Assembly: GCA_020851555.1 (NCBI GenBank) | Contig: JADZCM010000004.1 | Location: forward strand, 1 to 55,647 | Length of the DNA stretch: 55,647 bases | Direction of reading: 5' to 3' | Source: Bryobacterales bacterium | Lineage (GTDB): Bacteria > Acidobacteriota > Terriglobia > Bryobacterales > Bryobacteraceae | In this document: positions 29,633-38,305 of the stretch, in pieces | Layout: each line of letters opens with the position of its first letter | Numbering within the stretch: position 1 is the stretch's first letter | The notes under the pieces: generated by a model | Told to the model about the DNA's origin: nothing | Database searches by the model: none | The model's input: only the letters and a program-made list of their open reading frames with translations | Translations under genes and position numbers: made by a program

Positions 29633-31222
29633 ATGGCTATTGCCGCCGGAGTGGATTTCGGCACGCTGTCGGTGCGTGTCTCGATTGTGGATAGCCAGCG
29701 CGGCCGCCTCGGCTCCGGCGTGGCCGAATATCCTCTGCACCGCAGGAAGGAAGACCCGGATCACGCCACGCAGAGCCACGCCGATCACATGCGGGCGCTG
29801 GCGGAAGCCGCCGGCGCGGCGTTGCGGGACGCCGGCGTCGCGGGAGACCAGGTCGAGGCGCTGGCCCTGGACACCACCGGCTCGAGCGTCATCCCGGTGG
29901 GCGAGGGTCTGGAGCCGCTCGACGATTACTACCTGTGGTGCGACCACCGCGCCTGGCGGGAGGCGGCGCTCATAACCGAGACCGCTCACGCCCGTAAACT
30001 CCCGGCTATTGACTGGTGCGGCGGCGTCTACTCCTCCGAGTGGGGCTTCTCGAAGCTGCTTCACTGGCTTCGGAACAACCCCGGCAAGCGCGGCCGGTTG
30101 CGGAGCGCCCTGGAACACTGCGACATGGTCGCCGCGGTCCTTTGCGGCATCACCGACCTCGGCCAGGTCCCGCGCTCTATCTGCGCCATGGGCCACAAGT
30201 GGATGTGGAACCAGGCGTTGGGCGGCCTGCCGCCGGAGGATTTCCTGGTTGCCGTGGACCCTTTGCTCGGGGGAATCCGCGAGAAGCTGAACGGCCGCTA
30301 CGCCACCAGCGACAGGCTCGCCGGAAAACTGTCACCCCAGTGGGCCGCCAGGCTGGGTTTCCGTCCCGGCATCCCGATTCCGGTGGGGGCGTTCGACGCG
30401 CACTGGGACGCCATCGGCGCGGGCGTCCACGAGGGCGACGTGGTCAACGTCGTCGGCACATCGACCTGCATCATGGCTATTGCCCGCGAGACCAGGCTGA
30501 TCCCCGGCGTGTGCGGCGTGGTGCAGGGGTCGATCCATCCTGGGATGGCCGGTATTGAAGCCGGCCTTTCCGCAACCGGGGACATCTTTGATGCCATCGC
30601 CCGGCGAGCCTCCAGTACGGTGGCGGAGTTGTCGCGGGGTCTGGAACGCTACTCGGCGGGCCGGACCGGCCTGCTGCGCCTCACCTGGGACAACGGCGAC
30701 CGGACGGTTCTGGTCAACCCGGAACTCGGGGGCGTGACCCTGGGCTGGAAACTGACCCACACGGCGCAGGACGAACTGTTCGCCGCCATCGAGGGCACGG
30801 CCTTCCATACGCGCGTGATCCTGGAGCGGATGGAGGAGCACGGAGTCCCCATCCGGCGAGTGATCAACGGCGGCGGGGTGCCGCAGAGGAATGAGACGTT
30901 GAACCGGGTCTACGCCAACGTTCTCAACAAGCCCGTCCTGGTTCCCGAAAGCGAAGTGACCAGCCTCGGCTCGGCCATCTTCGCTTTCCTGGCCGCGGGA
31001 ACGTTCGCGTCCGTTGAAGAGGCCCAGGATGCGCTTTGTCCGCGCTACCGCGCCGTGAACCCGGAGCCCGCCGCGGCTGCGGTCTATGAACGGCTCTACG
31101 CGCTGTACCGGAAACTGTACTTCGGCATGGGCCGTTCCTCGGCTTCTCCCGTCAGCGCCGGGGACGTGCTTCCGTCACTCCGCTCCATCGCCGCCGGAAG
31201 CGCGGGTTCTCGTCGCGATTGA
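29633..31222 (+). CDS. araB: Ribulokinase (FGGY carbohydrate kinase)
   Basis: 529 residues. Aligning from memory with E. coli AraB, the shared blocks are AAGVDFGTLSVRVSIVD, ALDTTGSSVIPVG, GGVYSSEWGFSKLLHW, GHKWMWNQALGGLPPEDF, VGAFDAHWDAIGAG and VVGTSTC. It should phosphorylate L-ribulose, D-ribulose or a related ketose made by the preceding isomerase, using ATP in the cytosol. AGGAGG lies nine bases before the ATG. No L-ribulose-5-phosphate 4-epimerase (araD) is in the window. The C-terminus has about 20 extra residues that read towards the next gene's promoter. Confidence 0.85.
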   Translation: MAIAAGVDFGTLSVRVSIVDSQRGRLGSGVAEYPLHRRKEDPDHATQSHADHMRALAEAAGAALRDAGVAGDQVEALALDTTGSSVIPVGEGLEPLDDYYLWCDHRAWREAALITETAHARKLPAIDWCGGVYSSEWGFSKLLHWLRNNPGKRGRLRSALEHCDMVAAVLCGITDLGQVPRSICAMGHKWMWNQALGGLPPEDFLVAVDPLLGGIREKLNGRYATSDRLAGKLSPQWAARLGFRPGIPIPVGAFDAHWDAIGAGVHEGDVVNVVGTSTCIMAIARETRLIPGVCGVVQGSIHPGMAGIEAGLSATGDIFDAIARRASSTVAELSRGLERYSAGRTGLLRLTWDNGDRTVLVNPELGGVTLGWKLTHTAQDELFAAIEGTAFHTRVILERMEEHGVPIRRVINGGGVPQRNETLNRVYANVLNKPVLVPESEVTSLGSAIFAFLAAGTFASVEEAQDALCPRYRAVNPEPAAAAVYERLYALYRKLYFGMGRSSASPVSAGDVLPSLRSIAAGSAGSRRD

Positions 31223-31228
31223 TACAAT
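31220..31228 (+). promoter_or_regulatory. Extended -10 very close to the start codon
   Basis: TGATACAAT overlaps the kinase stop codon and ends only eight bases before ATG 31237. If used, transcription would begin at or next to the start codon and give an almost leaderless message; no ribosome-binding site is visible in the gap. Confidence 0.4.
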
Positions 31229-31236
31229 AGCCAACC

Positions 31237-32805
31237 ATGGAACACGTCACAAGACGGCATTTCTTCTTCGGCGGTCTGCTGGCCGGCGCCATTCCGGCGG
31301 GGGGTTTCGGCAGCGTTCCCTCGCTCGCGGCGCTGGGCTACAAGTCGCCCAATGAAAAGCTGAACGTTGCTTCCATCGGCGCGGGAGGCCAGGCCGTGGC
31401 CGGCATCACTACGCTGGCGCGTATCGGCGAGAATATCGTGGCGCTGTGCGACCCCGATGCGGCGCGGGCAGCCCAGATGTTCCGGACCTATGAGAAGGTC
31501 CCCAAGTACGCCGATTTCCGGAAGATGTTGGAGAAGGAAGAGAAGAACATCGACGCCGTCCTCATCGCCACTCCGGACTTCATGCACGGCATGCAGGCCA
31601 TGTGGTCAATGGAACGGGGCAAGCACGTCTACGTGCAGAAACCCATGACCCGGACCGTGTGGGAGGCCCGGCAGTTGAAGGAGGCCGCGGTCAAATACAA
31701 GGTCGCCACCCAGATGGGCAACCAGGGTTACTGCCAGGAAGGCCCGCGGGTGTGCGCGGAGATGATCTGGAGCGGCGTGATCGGCGGCGTCACCGAGTGC
31801 CACGCCTGGACGAACCGGCCTGTCTGGCAGCAGGGGATCACGGAGGAGCCTCAGGGCGAACCTTTTCCGGACACGCTGGACTGGGATGTCTGGCTGGGCA
31901 TCGCCCGGGAGCGTCCGTTCAGCTTCGCCTACCTGCCCTTCAGTTGGCGCGGCTGGTACGACTTCGGCTGCGGCGCGCTCGGCGACATGGCTTGCCACGT
32001 GCTGGGCGCTCCGAACATGGCTCTCATGCTGGGCGCGCCCACAACGGTGGAGTGCATCCGGCAGGAGGGCAAGAGCAGGCTTACCTATCCCACCAGCTCC
32101 ATCATCAAGTTCACTTTCCCGGCCCGCCACAACATGCCGCCGCTTACGCTCTATTGGCACGATGGGGTGAGGGGCGGCCTGCCGGCCGAGTTTCGGCCCA
32201 AAGACATACCCGCGGATGAGAAACTGGGCGATGCGCCCCGACAGCCGATGACGGCTGAGGCAAAGGCGGCCGTTGCCGCCATGGCGGCGCGCCGGGCAGG
32301 CGGTGGCGGCGGTGATGCCGCTCCGGGAGCCGCGCGCGCCGGCCGGGCGCCCATAACCGCGCCGGGCGCTCCCGCAGGCCGAGCGGGCAGAGGACCGGAC
32401 ACGTACAACCAGGCGGTCGAACAGCGCAGGGCCCCTTACAACAGCCCGGCCGATAGCGGTGTGCTTTACATCGGCGAAAAGGGTTACATGACTACGGGCG
32501 AATACGGCGGCAGCCCGCGGCTTGTGCCGGCCGCCAGGATGGAAGGCTACCAGCCGCCCCCACCGCTTCTGAAGCGCCATCCGGAGACCTACAGCGACTG
32601 GGTCCGCGCCTGCAAAGGCGGCGACCCCGCGGCCTCGAATTTCGACGTGGCGGCCCCGTTTACGGAATGGATCGCCATGGCCTGTATTGCCTTGCGGGTG
32701 GAAGGCAAACTGGAGTGGGACGCCAACCGGATGCAGTTCACCAACAGCCGCGAGGCCAACCGGTATCTTCGTCCTGAATTCCGAAAGGGCTGGAGCTGGA
32801 CGTAA
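31237..32805 (+). CDS. Gfo/Idh/MocA family oxidoreductase, Tat-like leader, low-complexity insert
   Basis: 522 residues. The leader TRRHFFFGGLLAGAIPAGGFG (5-25 region) has the twin arginine and a hydrophobic core. Rossmann motif ASIGAGGQAVAG (45-56). The family signature reads QKPM (134-137) in place of EKPM; the lysine is kept. A Gly/Ala/Pro-rich insert covers about residues 350-392 (ARRAGGGGGDAAPGAARAGR and onwards), absent from standard members. It resembles the following gene along most of its length, so the two are tandem duplicates. It ends the sugar cluster and may oxidise or rearrange a sugar in the periplasm. Confidence 0.83.
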   Translation: MEHVTRRHFFFGGLLAGAIPAGGFGSVPSLAALGYKSPNEKLNVASIGAGGQAVAGITTLARIGENIVALCDPDAARAAQMFRTYEKVPKYADFRKMLEKEEKNIDAVLIATPDFMHGMQAMWSMERGKHVYVQKPMTRTVWEARQLKEAAVKYKVATQMGNQGYCQEGPRVCAEMIWSGVIGGVTECHAWTNRPVWQQGITEEPQGEPFPDTLDWDVWLGIARERPFSFAYLPFSWRGWYDFGCGALGDMACHVLGAPNMALMLGAPTTVECIRQEGKSRLTYPTSSIIKFTFPARHNMPPLTLYWHDGVRGGLPAEFRPKDIPADEKLGDAPRQPMTAEAKAAVAAMAARRAGGGGGDAAPGAARAGRAPITAPGAPAGRAGRGPDTYNQAVEQRRAPYNSPADSGVLYIGEKGYMTTGEYGGSPRLVPAARMEGYQPPPPLLKRHPETYSDWVRACKGGDPAASNFDVAAPFTEWIAMACIALRVEGKLEWDANRMQFTNSREANRYLRPEFRKGWSWT

Positions 32806-32890
32806 ACGGGCTGAAGACGGCGTTCAGGAGCCGGCTATATCGAGAAGCCGCAGGCAGGAGAGACATAGGAGGAGAGTGGAGGGCAGGGCC

Positions 32891-34591
32891 ATGTCACAAG
32901 ATGGGTTTTCCAGACGTTACTTCTTTTTCGGCACGCTCTTGGCGGGCGCGGTCCCGCCGGGGGGATTCGGCAGTGTGCCTGCGCTGACGCAGTTGGGTTA
33001 CAAGTCGCCCAACGAGAGGCTGAATCTGGCCTCCATCGGCGCCGGCGGCCAGCCGTTTGGCGACCTCCGGAACGCCGTGGCGGGCGTTGAGAACGTAGTG
33101 GCGTTGACGGACGTGGATTTTGTTCGCGGCGCACAGGGATTCGCGGCCTACCCGAAAGCCGAGAAGTACCGTGACTTCCGGCGGATGCTGGACCGGCAAG
33201 GCAAGGAGATTGACGCCGTAGTCATCGGCACGGCCGACCACATGCACGCGACTTGCGCGCTGGCGTGCATGCAGCTCGGCAAGCACGTCTACGTGGAGAA
33301 ACCGCTCACGCGCACTCCCTGGGAGGCGCGTTTGCTGACACAGGCGGCGGCGAAGTACCCGAAGGTGGCCACTCAGATGGGGAACCAGGGTTATTCGCAC
33401 GACGCCACGCGCGTGGCCTGCGAGATCATCTGGTCGGGCGAGATAGGCGACGTGACGGAGGTCCACGCCTGGCACGGCAACCCCGGCTGGCCGCAAGGGA
33501 TGACCAGGATCCCGCCCCCGACCCCCGTTCCGGATACGCTCGACTGGGATCTTTGGCTCGGCGGAGCAGCGTGGCGGGAGTATACCGCGGGAGATGACGA
33601 GTACAGGGAGTACGCGGCCAGAGTGATGGGCCGCGGGAGAGGCGCGGGGCAGGGCCAGCCGCCGCCGCCCCCCGAGGCCGCCCGTGGGGGTGGGGCTGCG
33701 GGCGGGCAGCCGCAGTATGGGTTCTACCTCCCTTTCAACTGGCGCGGCTTTTACGATTTCGGAAGCGGCTTGTTCGGAGACTGGGGAGTCCACATCCTCG
33801 GGCCCGCAAACTGGGCGTTGCAGCTCAGCCCCGCCAGTCTCATCAGCGTGGAGACCGTGAAGCGCGAAGGCATCAGCCCGTTCACTTATCCCGTGACCAA
33901 CGCCGTCAAGTACGAGTTCGGGCCGAGAGGCAATCTGCCTCCGGTGACGGTGTACTGGAACGACTGCGTGCAGGGCGACGCCTATCTGCCGCCGGGCATG
34001 ACCGCCGAGGAGGCCCGCCAAATCTCCGGCAAGGGCCCGCAGATCGGCCCGTCCAGAGGACAGGGAGGATTCTTCCCCGGGGCAGGAGCGCAGCAGCCGC
34101 CTGCCCGCGGAGAAGGCGGCGGAGTCCCCGGAGGGCCGGGACGCGGAGCGCAGGGTCCGGGGCAGCAGGCGGCTCGGGGCGACGCCGCCGCCAGACCCGT
34201 CAGCAGCGGTTACAACTGCATCTTCGTGGGCACCAAGGGCTTTCTGGGAACCAGCGGACGCGGGGAGGGAGTCGGGCTTCTGCCCGGTTCCCGCTGGGCG
34301 GAGTACCAGTTGCCCAACGCCTACCTGCCGCGCTCGCCGGGCGCAAGCACCGGCAGCAACGCCGGCGCGCACGCGCGCGACTGGGTGCGCGCCTGCAAGG
34401 GCGGCGCGCCCGCCTGCTCGAACTTCAGCATCGCCGGGCCTTATACCGAGTGGCTGGTCCTGGGAGCGGTGGCGGTGCACTACGAAGGCAAGATCCTGTG
34501 GGACAACGCCCGCGGCGAGGTCACCAACAACAAGGACGCCAACCGCTGGGTGCGGCCCGCCTTCCGCAAGGGCTGGGAGATCAGACTCTAG
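32891..34591 (+). CDS. Gfo/Idh/MocA family oxidoreductase, Tat-like leader, two low-complexity inserts
   Basis: 566 residues, a paralogue of the preceding gene. Leader FSRRYFFFGTLLAGAVPPGG (6-25) with twin arginines; Rossmann ASIGAGGQPFGD; signature VEKPLTR with Glu136-Lys137-Pro138. It carries two Gly/Pro-rich inserts, about residues 244-277 (GRGRGAGQGQPPPPPEAARG) and 380-440 (GGVPGGPGRGAQGPGQQAAR), longer than in its neighbour. Between and after them the fold resumes (FYLPFNWRGFYDFGSGLFGD; DWVRACKGGAPACSNFSIAG). ATG 32891 follows GGAGG-type sequences at 32871-32882. The gap to the upstream paralogue is 85 bases. Substrate unknown. Confidence 0.83.
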   Translation: MSQDGFSRRYFFFGTLLAGAVPPGGFGSVPALTQLGYKSPNERLNLASIGAGGQPFGDLRNAVAGVENVVALTDVDFVRGAQGFAAYPKAEKYRDFRRMLDRQGKEIDAVVIGTADHMHATCALACMQLGKHVYVEKPLTRTPWEARLLTQAAAKYPKVATQMGNQGYSHDATRVACEIIWSGEIGDVTEVHAWHGNPGWPQGMTRIPPPTPVPDTLDWDLWLGGAAWREYTAGDDEYREYAARVMGRGRGAGQGQPPPPPEAARGGGAAGGQPQYGFYLPFNWRGFYDFGSGLFGDWGVHILGPANWALQLSPASLISVETVKREGISPFTYPVTNAVKYEFGPRGNLPPVTVYWNDCVQGDAYLPPGMTAEEARQISGKGPQIGPSRGQGGFFPGAGAQQPPARGEGGGVPGGPGRGAQGPGQQAARGDAAARPVSSGYNCIFVGTKGFLGTSGRGEGVGLLPGSRWAEYQLPNAYLPRSPGASTGSNAGAHARDWVRACKGGAPACSNFSIAGPYTEWLVLGAVAVHYEGKILWDNARGEVTNNKDANRWVRPAFRKGWEIRL

Positions 34592-34650
34592 ATCCGGCGG
34601 AGGTGGAGCGCCCGTGGGAGCCCCAGGCAACCTTCGTGTACCCTGGTAGG

Positions 34651-34668
34651 GGCCGGGCATGCCCGGCC
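34651..34668. repeat. Perfect 18-base palindrome
   Basis: GGCCGGGCATGCCCGGCC is its own reverse complement. It sits 59 bases after the oxidoreductase stop and 11 bases before the methyltransferase start, so it could act as a transcript hairpin or as a site for a dimeric DNA-binding protein. Confidence 0.5.
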
Positions 34669-34678
34669 GCGCATTGCC

Positions 34679-35203
34679 ATGCCCGTGCTGGAAATCGGTT
34701 GCGGGCGGCGTAAGGTTGAGCCGGACTCCGTCGGCATCGACCGCTCACCGGACTCCGCCGCCGACATCATCTGGGATCTCGATCAGTTTCCCTGGCCGCT
34801 CGAGAGCGGAAGCTTCGACCGCGTCCACATGTCCCATGTGATCGAGCACCTCTCCGACATCATGCGGGCCATGGGCGAAGTGCACCGCGTAACGCGTGAC
34901 GAAGCGGACGTCTTCATCACCACGCCGCATTTCAGCTCGCACAACTCCTACAAGGACCCCACCCACAAGGCGCATCTTGCCGCCGCCAGCTTCGAGTACT
35001 TCACCGGCCGGCAGTTCGAGACCTTCTCCGGTCCCCCTTTCCGTTTCGAAATCGTCAGGACGGAACTCACCTTCGGGGGCAACCTGGTCCTGGACAACCT
35101 GGGCCGGTGGCTCTCACGGTTGTCCTTGCCGTGGTACGAACGCCACGCCGCCTGGGTGCTCCCCGCCCTGGACATCCGGTGTCACCTGAAAGTACGCAAG
35201 TAG
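34679..35203 (+). CDS. SAM-dependent methyltransferase (class I, Methyltransf_11-like)
   Basis: 174 residues, a short class I methyltransferase core. The SAM-binding motif I is VLEIGCGRRKVEP at the very N-terminus, with VGIDRSPD as the acidic end of strand 2 and DRVHMSHVIEHLSDIMRAM as motif post I/II. VFITTPHFSSHNS resembles motif III. The protein lacks any extra N-terminal domain, and motif I begins at residue 3, so a few residues may be missing or a different start used. It opens the polysaccharide-type gene set. Substrate unknown. Confidence 0.75.
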   Translation: MPVLEIGCGRRKVEPDSVGIDRSPDSAADIIWDLDQFPWPLESGSFDRVHMSHVIEHLSDIMRAMGEVHRVTRDEADVFITTPHFSSHNSYKDPTHKAHLAAASFEYFTGRQFETFSGPPFRFEIVRTELTFGGNLVLDNLGRWLSRLSLPWYERHAAWVLPALDIRCHLKVRK

Positions 35204-35211
35204 AACCGCGA

Positions 35212-35220
35212 TGTTAGAAT
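35212..35220 (+). promoter_or_regulatory. Extended -10 upstream of the asnB-like gene
   Basis: TGTTAGAAT ends 30 bases before ATG 35251. No -35 match is seen. A short leader of about 24 bases would result. Confidence 0.4.
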
Positions 35221-35250
35221 CGGAGGCGGTCACGCCTCCGGATAGCTTCC

Positions 35251-37209
35251 ATGTGTGGAATCGCGGGATATGTCACGATCGAGCCGAACGAGTATCCGGA
35301 TGGCGTGCTGGACCGGATGACCGCGGTCCTCGCTCACCGCGGCCCGGAAGGATCCGGGTATCACCGGGATACGCACGCGCAACTGGGGCACCGGCGGCTC
35401 GGCATCGTCGACCTGGCCGGCGGAAGCCAGCCCATGTACAACGAGGACCGCTCGCTGGTGGCGGTCTACAACGGCGAGATCTTCAACCACGCTCAGCTCC
35501 GCGCTCCCCTTGAGAGGGCCGGCCACCGTTACCAGAGCCGCTGTGACACGGAGCTGATCCTGCACGCTTGCGAGGAATACGGCCCAGGGGCGCTCGACCG
35601 CTTCCGCGGCATGTTCTCGTTCGCCCTGTGGGACCAGGAGCGCCGCACGCTCTTCTGCGCTCGCGACAGGTTGGGGATCAAGCCCTTCTACTTCTACTGG
35701 GACGGCCGCCTCCTGGCCTTCGCCTCCGAAATCAAAGCCCTGTTCGAGCACCCGGCGGTGTCGCCCGCGCCCGATGCGTCCGCGCTCGCGGAGTACCTCG
35801 CCTTCGGCTACCTCGGCGGCGAACGGACCATGTTCGCGGGCGTCCGCCAGTTGATGCCCGGGCACTGGCTCCGGCTGGAACTGAACGGCGGGACGCCGCG
35901 TCCGGAGATCCGGCAGTATTGGGATGCGCCGAAGGCGCCTTCGGCCGGCGCGGAAGCCGGCGACGAGGACTGGACCCGCCAGTGCCGCGAGCGCCTCGAG
36001 GAAACCGTCCGCATGCGGCTGATGAGCGACGTCCCGCTGGGCATGTTTCTGAGCGGGGGCGTCGATTCCAGCGTGATCGCCGCCCTCATGAAGAGGATGG
36101 TGACGGGACCGGTAACCACCTTCAGCGTGGGCTACCGCGAGACGGCTTTCAGCGAACTGGATTACTCGCGGCAGGTCGCCGAACACCTCGGCACGGAGCA
36201 CGAGGAGGTGGTGGTGGGGCCGGAGGAGTTCTTCAACGCCCTCCCCAGGCTGGTCTGGCACGAGGACGAGCCGGTCACCTGGCCCTCCAGCGTGTCGCTG
36301 TACTTCGTTTCCAGGCTGGCCGCCCGCAAGGTAAAGGTGGTGCTGACCGGGGAGGGCAGCGACGAACTGTTCGGGGGCTACGCCCGCTACCTTCACTACC
36401 TGCGCAGCATCGGGTGGATGCGTTGGTACGGTCTGGTTCCGGCCGCATTGCGCGAGCGGATGACACGGTGGATTGCGGCGGCCGGCCTCCTGCCGGCCGG
36501 TCTCCGCCGCAAGCTTCAGCACACCGTGCTCGGCCGCCCGGCGGGCCTGGCGTCTCTATACCTGGACAACTTCTACTGCGCCTTCTCCGGCGCGGACCTG
36601 GAGAACCTGCTCGCTTCCAGGCCGGTTTCGGGCCCGGTCTACGAGACCTTCGAGGGACACTACGAGGCGGCCGCGGGAGATCCGCTCGCGCGGCTGCTCT
36701 ACGCCGACCAGAAGACCTACCTTGTCGAACTCCTGCGGAAGCAGGACCGCATGAGCATGGCTTGTTCGATCGAAAGCCGGGTCCCCTTCCTGGACCATAC
36801 GTTCGTCGAGTTTGCGGCCAGAGTGCCCTCGCGGCTCAAGATACGCGGCGGCGTGACCAAGTATATACTTAAGCGCGCGGTCCGTGACCTGCTGCCCGAA
36901 AGCATCATCCACCGGAGGAAGATGGGCTTTCCGACACCGTTGAGGGCGTGGTTGAACGGGCCGGCGGGGAGCGGCGTCTTCGATTTCATCCGCAGCCCGG
37001 AGGGCTTGCTGGCCGGCTGCCTGGATATGGAAGCCGTGGGAGCGCTGATTGACCGTCACCGCCGCCGGCGGGAAGACGCGACCGACCGCATCTGGCGGCT
37101 TCTGAACCTCCAGGTCTGGGGCGACATGTACCTCACCGGGCGGCGGGAGGTTCTGTGGGAGGGGTTTCCCGCCACATCCGCCGCAGCCAGGGCCGCACCA
37201 CCTCGCTGA
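35251..37209 (+). CDS. asnB: Glutamine-dependent asparagine synthase family amidotransferase
   Basis: 652 residues. The class II glutamine amidotransferase half begins MCGIAGYV with the nucleophile Cys2 and has RLGIVDLAGGSQPM and VAVYNGEIFNH. The ATP-pyrophosphatase half has LSGGVDSSVIAALM and LTGEGSDELFGGYARYLHYL. It normally converts aspartate to asparagine with glutamine as nitrogen donor, but members within polysaccharide clusters can amidate sugars instead; its neighbours here (deacetylase, glycosyltransferase, sugar aminotransferase) suggest the latter as a possibility. Its last 77 bases overlap the 3' end of the deacetylase gene on the other strand. Confidence 0.88.
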   Translation: MCGIAGYVTIEPNEYPDGVLDRMTAVLAHRGPEGSGYHRDTHAQLGHRRLGIVDLAGGSQPMYNEDRSLVAVYNGEIFNHAQLRAPLERAGHRYQSRCDTELILHACEEYGPGALDRFRGMFSFALWDQERRTLFCARDRLGIKPFYFYWDGRLLAFASEIKALFEHPAVSPAPDASALAEYLAFGYLGGERTMFAGVRQLMPGHWLRLELNGGTPRPEIRQYWDAPKAPSAGAEAGDEDWTRQCRERLEETVRMRLMSDVPLGMFLSGGVDSSVIAALMKRMVTGPVTTFSVGYRETAFSELDYSRQVAEHLGTEHEEVVVGPEEFFNALPRLVWHEDEPVTWPSSVSLYFVSRLAARKVKVVLTGEGSDELFGGYARYLHYLRSIGWMRWYGLVPAALRERMTRWIAAAGLLPAGLRRKLQHTVLGRPAGLASLYLDNFYCAFSGADLENLLASRPVSGPVYETFEGHYEAAAGDPLARLLYADQKTYLVELLRKQDRMSMACSIESRVPFLDHTFVEFAARVPSRLKIRGGVTKYILKRAVRDLLPESIIHRRKMGFPTPLRAWLNGPAGSGVFDFIRSPEGLLAGCLDMEAVGALIDRHRRRREDATDRIWRLLNLQVWGDMYLTGRREVLWEGFPATSAAARAAPPR

Positions 37210-38206
37210 CGCCGTCCAGCCACGCCTCCCATTCGGCCTGGCTCACGTTGTCCTTGTCCCCCACCCGGGGGAGCAGCAGCGGATGATCCGAAGGGCCGGC
37301 CAAGCCGCTCTCGCAGGTCGTGGCCGAGAGGATACCCTCCCGCTCCAGCCAGGGCAACAGTTCCGCCCGGTACTCGCCGCTGGGATAGCAGAAGTGCGCC
37401 GCGGGCTCGTGGGAACCGGTCATCTCCCGGATCGCGCGGCGGTTGTCGGCGATCTCCCTGGCGAAGCCGCCCTCATCCGCCGGCGAGGTGTGCCGGTGCG
37501 TATGTAGCTGGATATCGATGCCCGCCGAGGCGATTGCCGCCACCTCTTCCGGCGTCATGAGCCGGAGGATACGCGAAGACTCCAGCGCAGCGTAGTCGAC
37601 GCCAAGCTGTTGCGCCAGTTCCTCCGCCAGCGCGTCCATCGCCTCCAGGGTCAGGCCCTCACGGCGGGCCCAGCCCACGGCGGCGGCGGCGGCGGCGGTA
37701 CGGCCTTTTTCGCTGCCCAGGTCCGGCGCGGACTCGTTCCCCACCAGTGAACCGCCCCGGTAAGTTTTACGGCCTTTCCAGACCAGATAGTGACAGAACA
37801 TCTCGAACACCGGCTTGGGGTGCCGGCAGTAGTAAGTAGTCAGGTAGACCGTGGCGGGGAGTTCGTATTTTCGTAACAGGGGAAAAGCGCGTTGATAGAA
37901 GTCATGGCCGCCGTCGTCGAAAGTGATGACGGCGCTGCGGGGCGGCAGTGCACGCTCATAAAGCCGCCGCACCGCCTCCCCCAGCGGGAGCACGTTGTAG
38001 CGCTCCCGCAGCGCGCGGAATCGCTGCTCCAGCGCCGCCGGGGTGATGAAATAGCGCGGGTTCCATAAGTGCTCGTCATCCATGGAGACGCCGTGATAGC
38101 AGAGGATCGCAACCCGCCCGGCCCGCCAGCGGCTGTCCCGCACCGCGGCGTTGAACCCCAACGCTCCGGTTAGACCAAGGCCCGCCCGTTTGATACCCCT
38201 CAGCAT
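37133..38206 (-). CDS. Polysaccharide deacetylase family protein
   Basis: 357 residues of the NodB/CE4 homology fold: VAILCYHGVSMDD, VITFDDGGHDFY (motif 1 with the catalytic-base and metal aspartates), QLHTHRHTSP (motif 2 with the two metal histidines) and FCYPSGEYR (motif 3). It should remove N- or O-acetyl groups from a polysaccharide. A run of six alanines (encoded by seven CGG/CCG repeats at 37678-37698) lies in a linker. The N-terminal 20 residues are basic and weakly hydrophobic, not a clear signal peptide. The gene runs against asnB and overlaps it by 77 bases, both C-termini extending beyond their domains. Confidence 0.85.
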   Translation of the reverse strand: MLRGIKRAGLGLTGALGFNAAVRDSRWRAGRVAILCYHGVSMDDEHLWNPRYFITPAALEQRFRALRERYNVLPLGEAVRRLYERALPPRSAVITFDDGGHDFYQRAFPLLRKYELPATVYLTTYYCRHPKPVFEMFCHYLVWKGRKTYRGGSLVGNESAPDLGSEKGRTAAAAAAVGWARREGLTLEAMDALAEELAQQLGVDYAALESSRILRLMTPEEVAAIASAGIDIQLHTHRHTSPADEGGFAREIADNRRAIREMTGSHEPAAHFCYPSGEYRAELLPWLEREGILSATTCESGLAGPSDHPLLLPRVGDKDNVSQAEWEAWLDGVSEVVRPWLRRMWRETPPTEPPAAR

Positions 38207-38256
38207 ACGGGAATTTCACCCTTACTTAGGCATCTCCCGGTCCAAAGGATGCCCAA

Positions 38257-38265
38257 TGTTAAAAT
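38257..38265 (+). promoter_or_regulatory. Extended -10 upstream of the second methyltransferase gene
   Basis: TGTTAAAAT, ending 40 bases before ATG 38306, in the divergent spacer with the deacetylase gene. No convincing -35. Confidence 0.4.
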
Positions 38266-38305
38266 CAGATTCTAGCGCAACGGGAATCGAGGCTCAGGCG
38301 ACCAG

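Noticed and set aside
37678..37698. Seven CGG repeats as a possible phase-variable tract
   Set aside because: It is a trinucleotide repeat within the deacetylase gene, so length changes keep the frame and only alter an alanine run.
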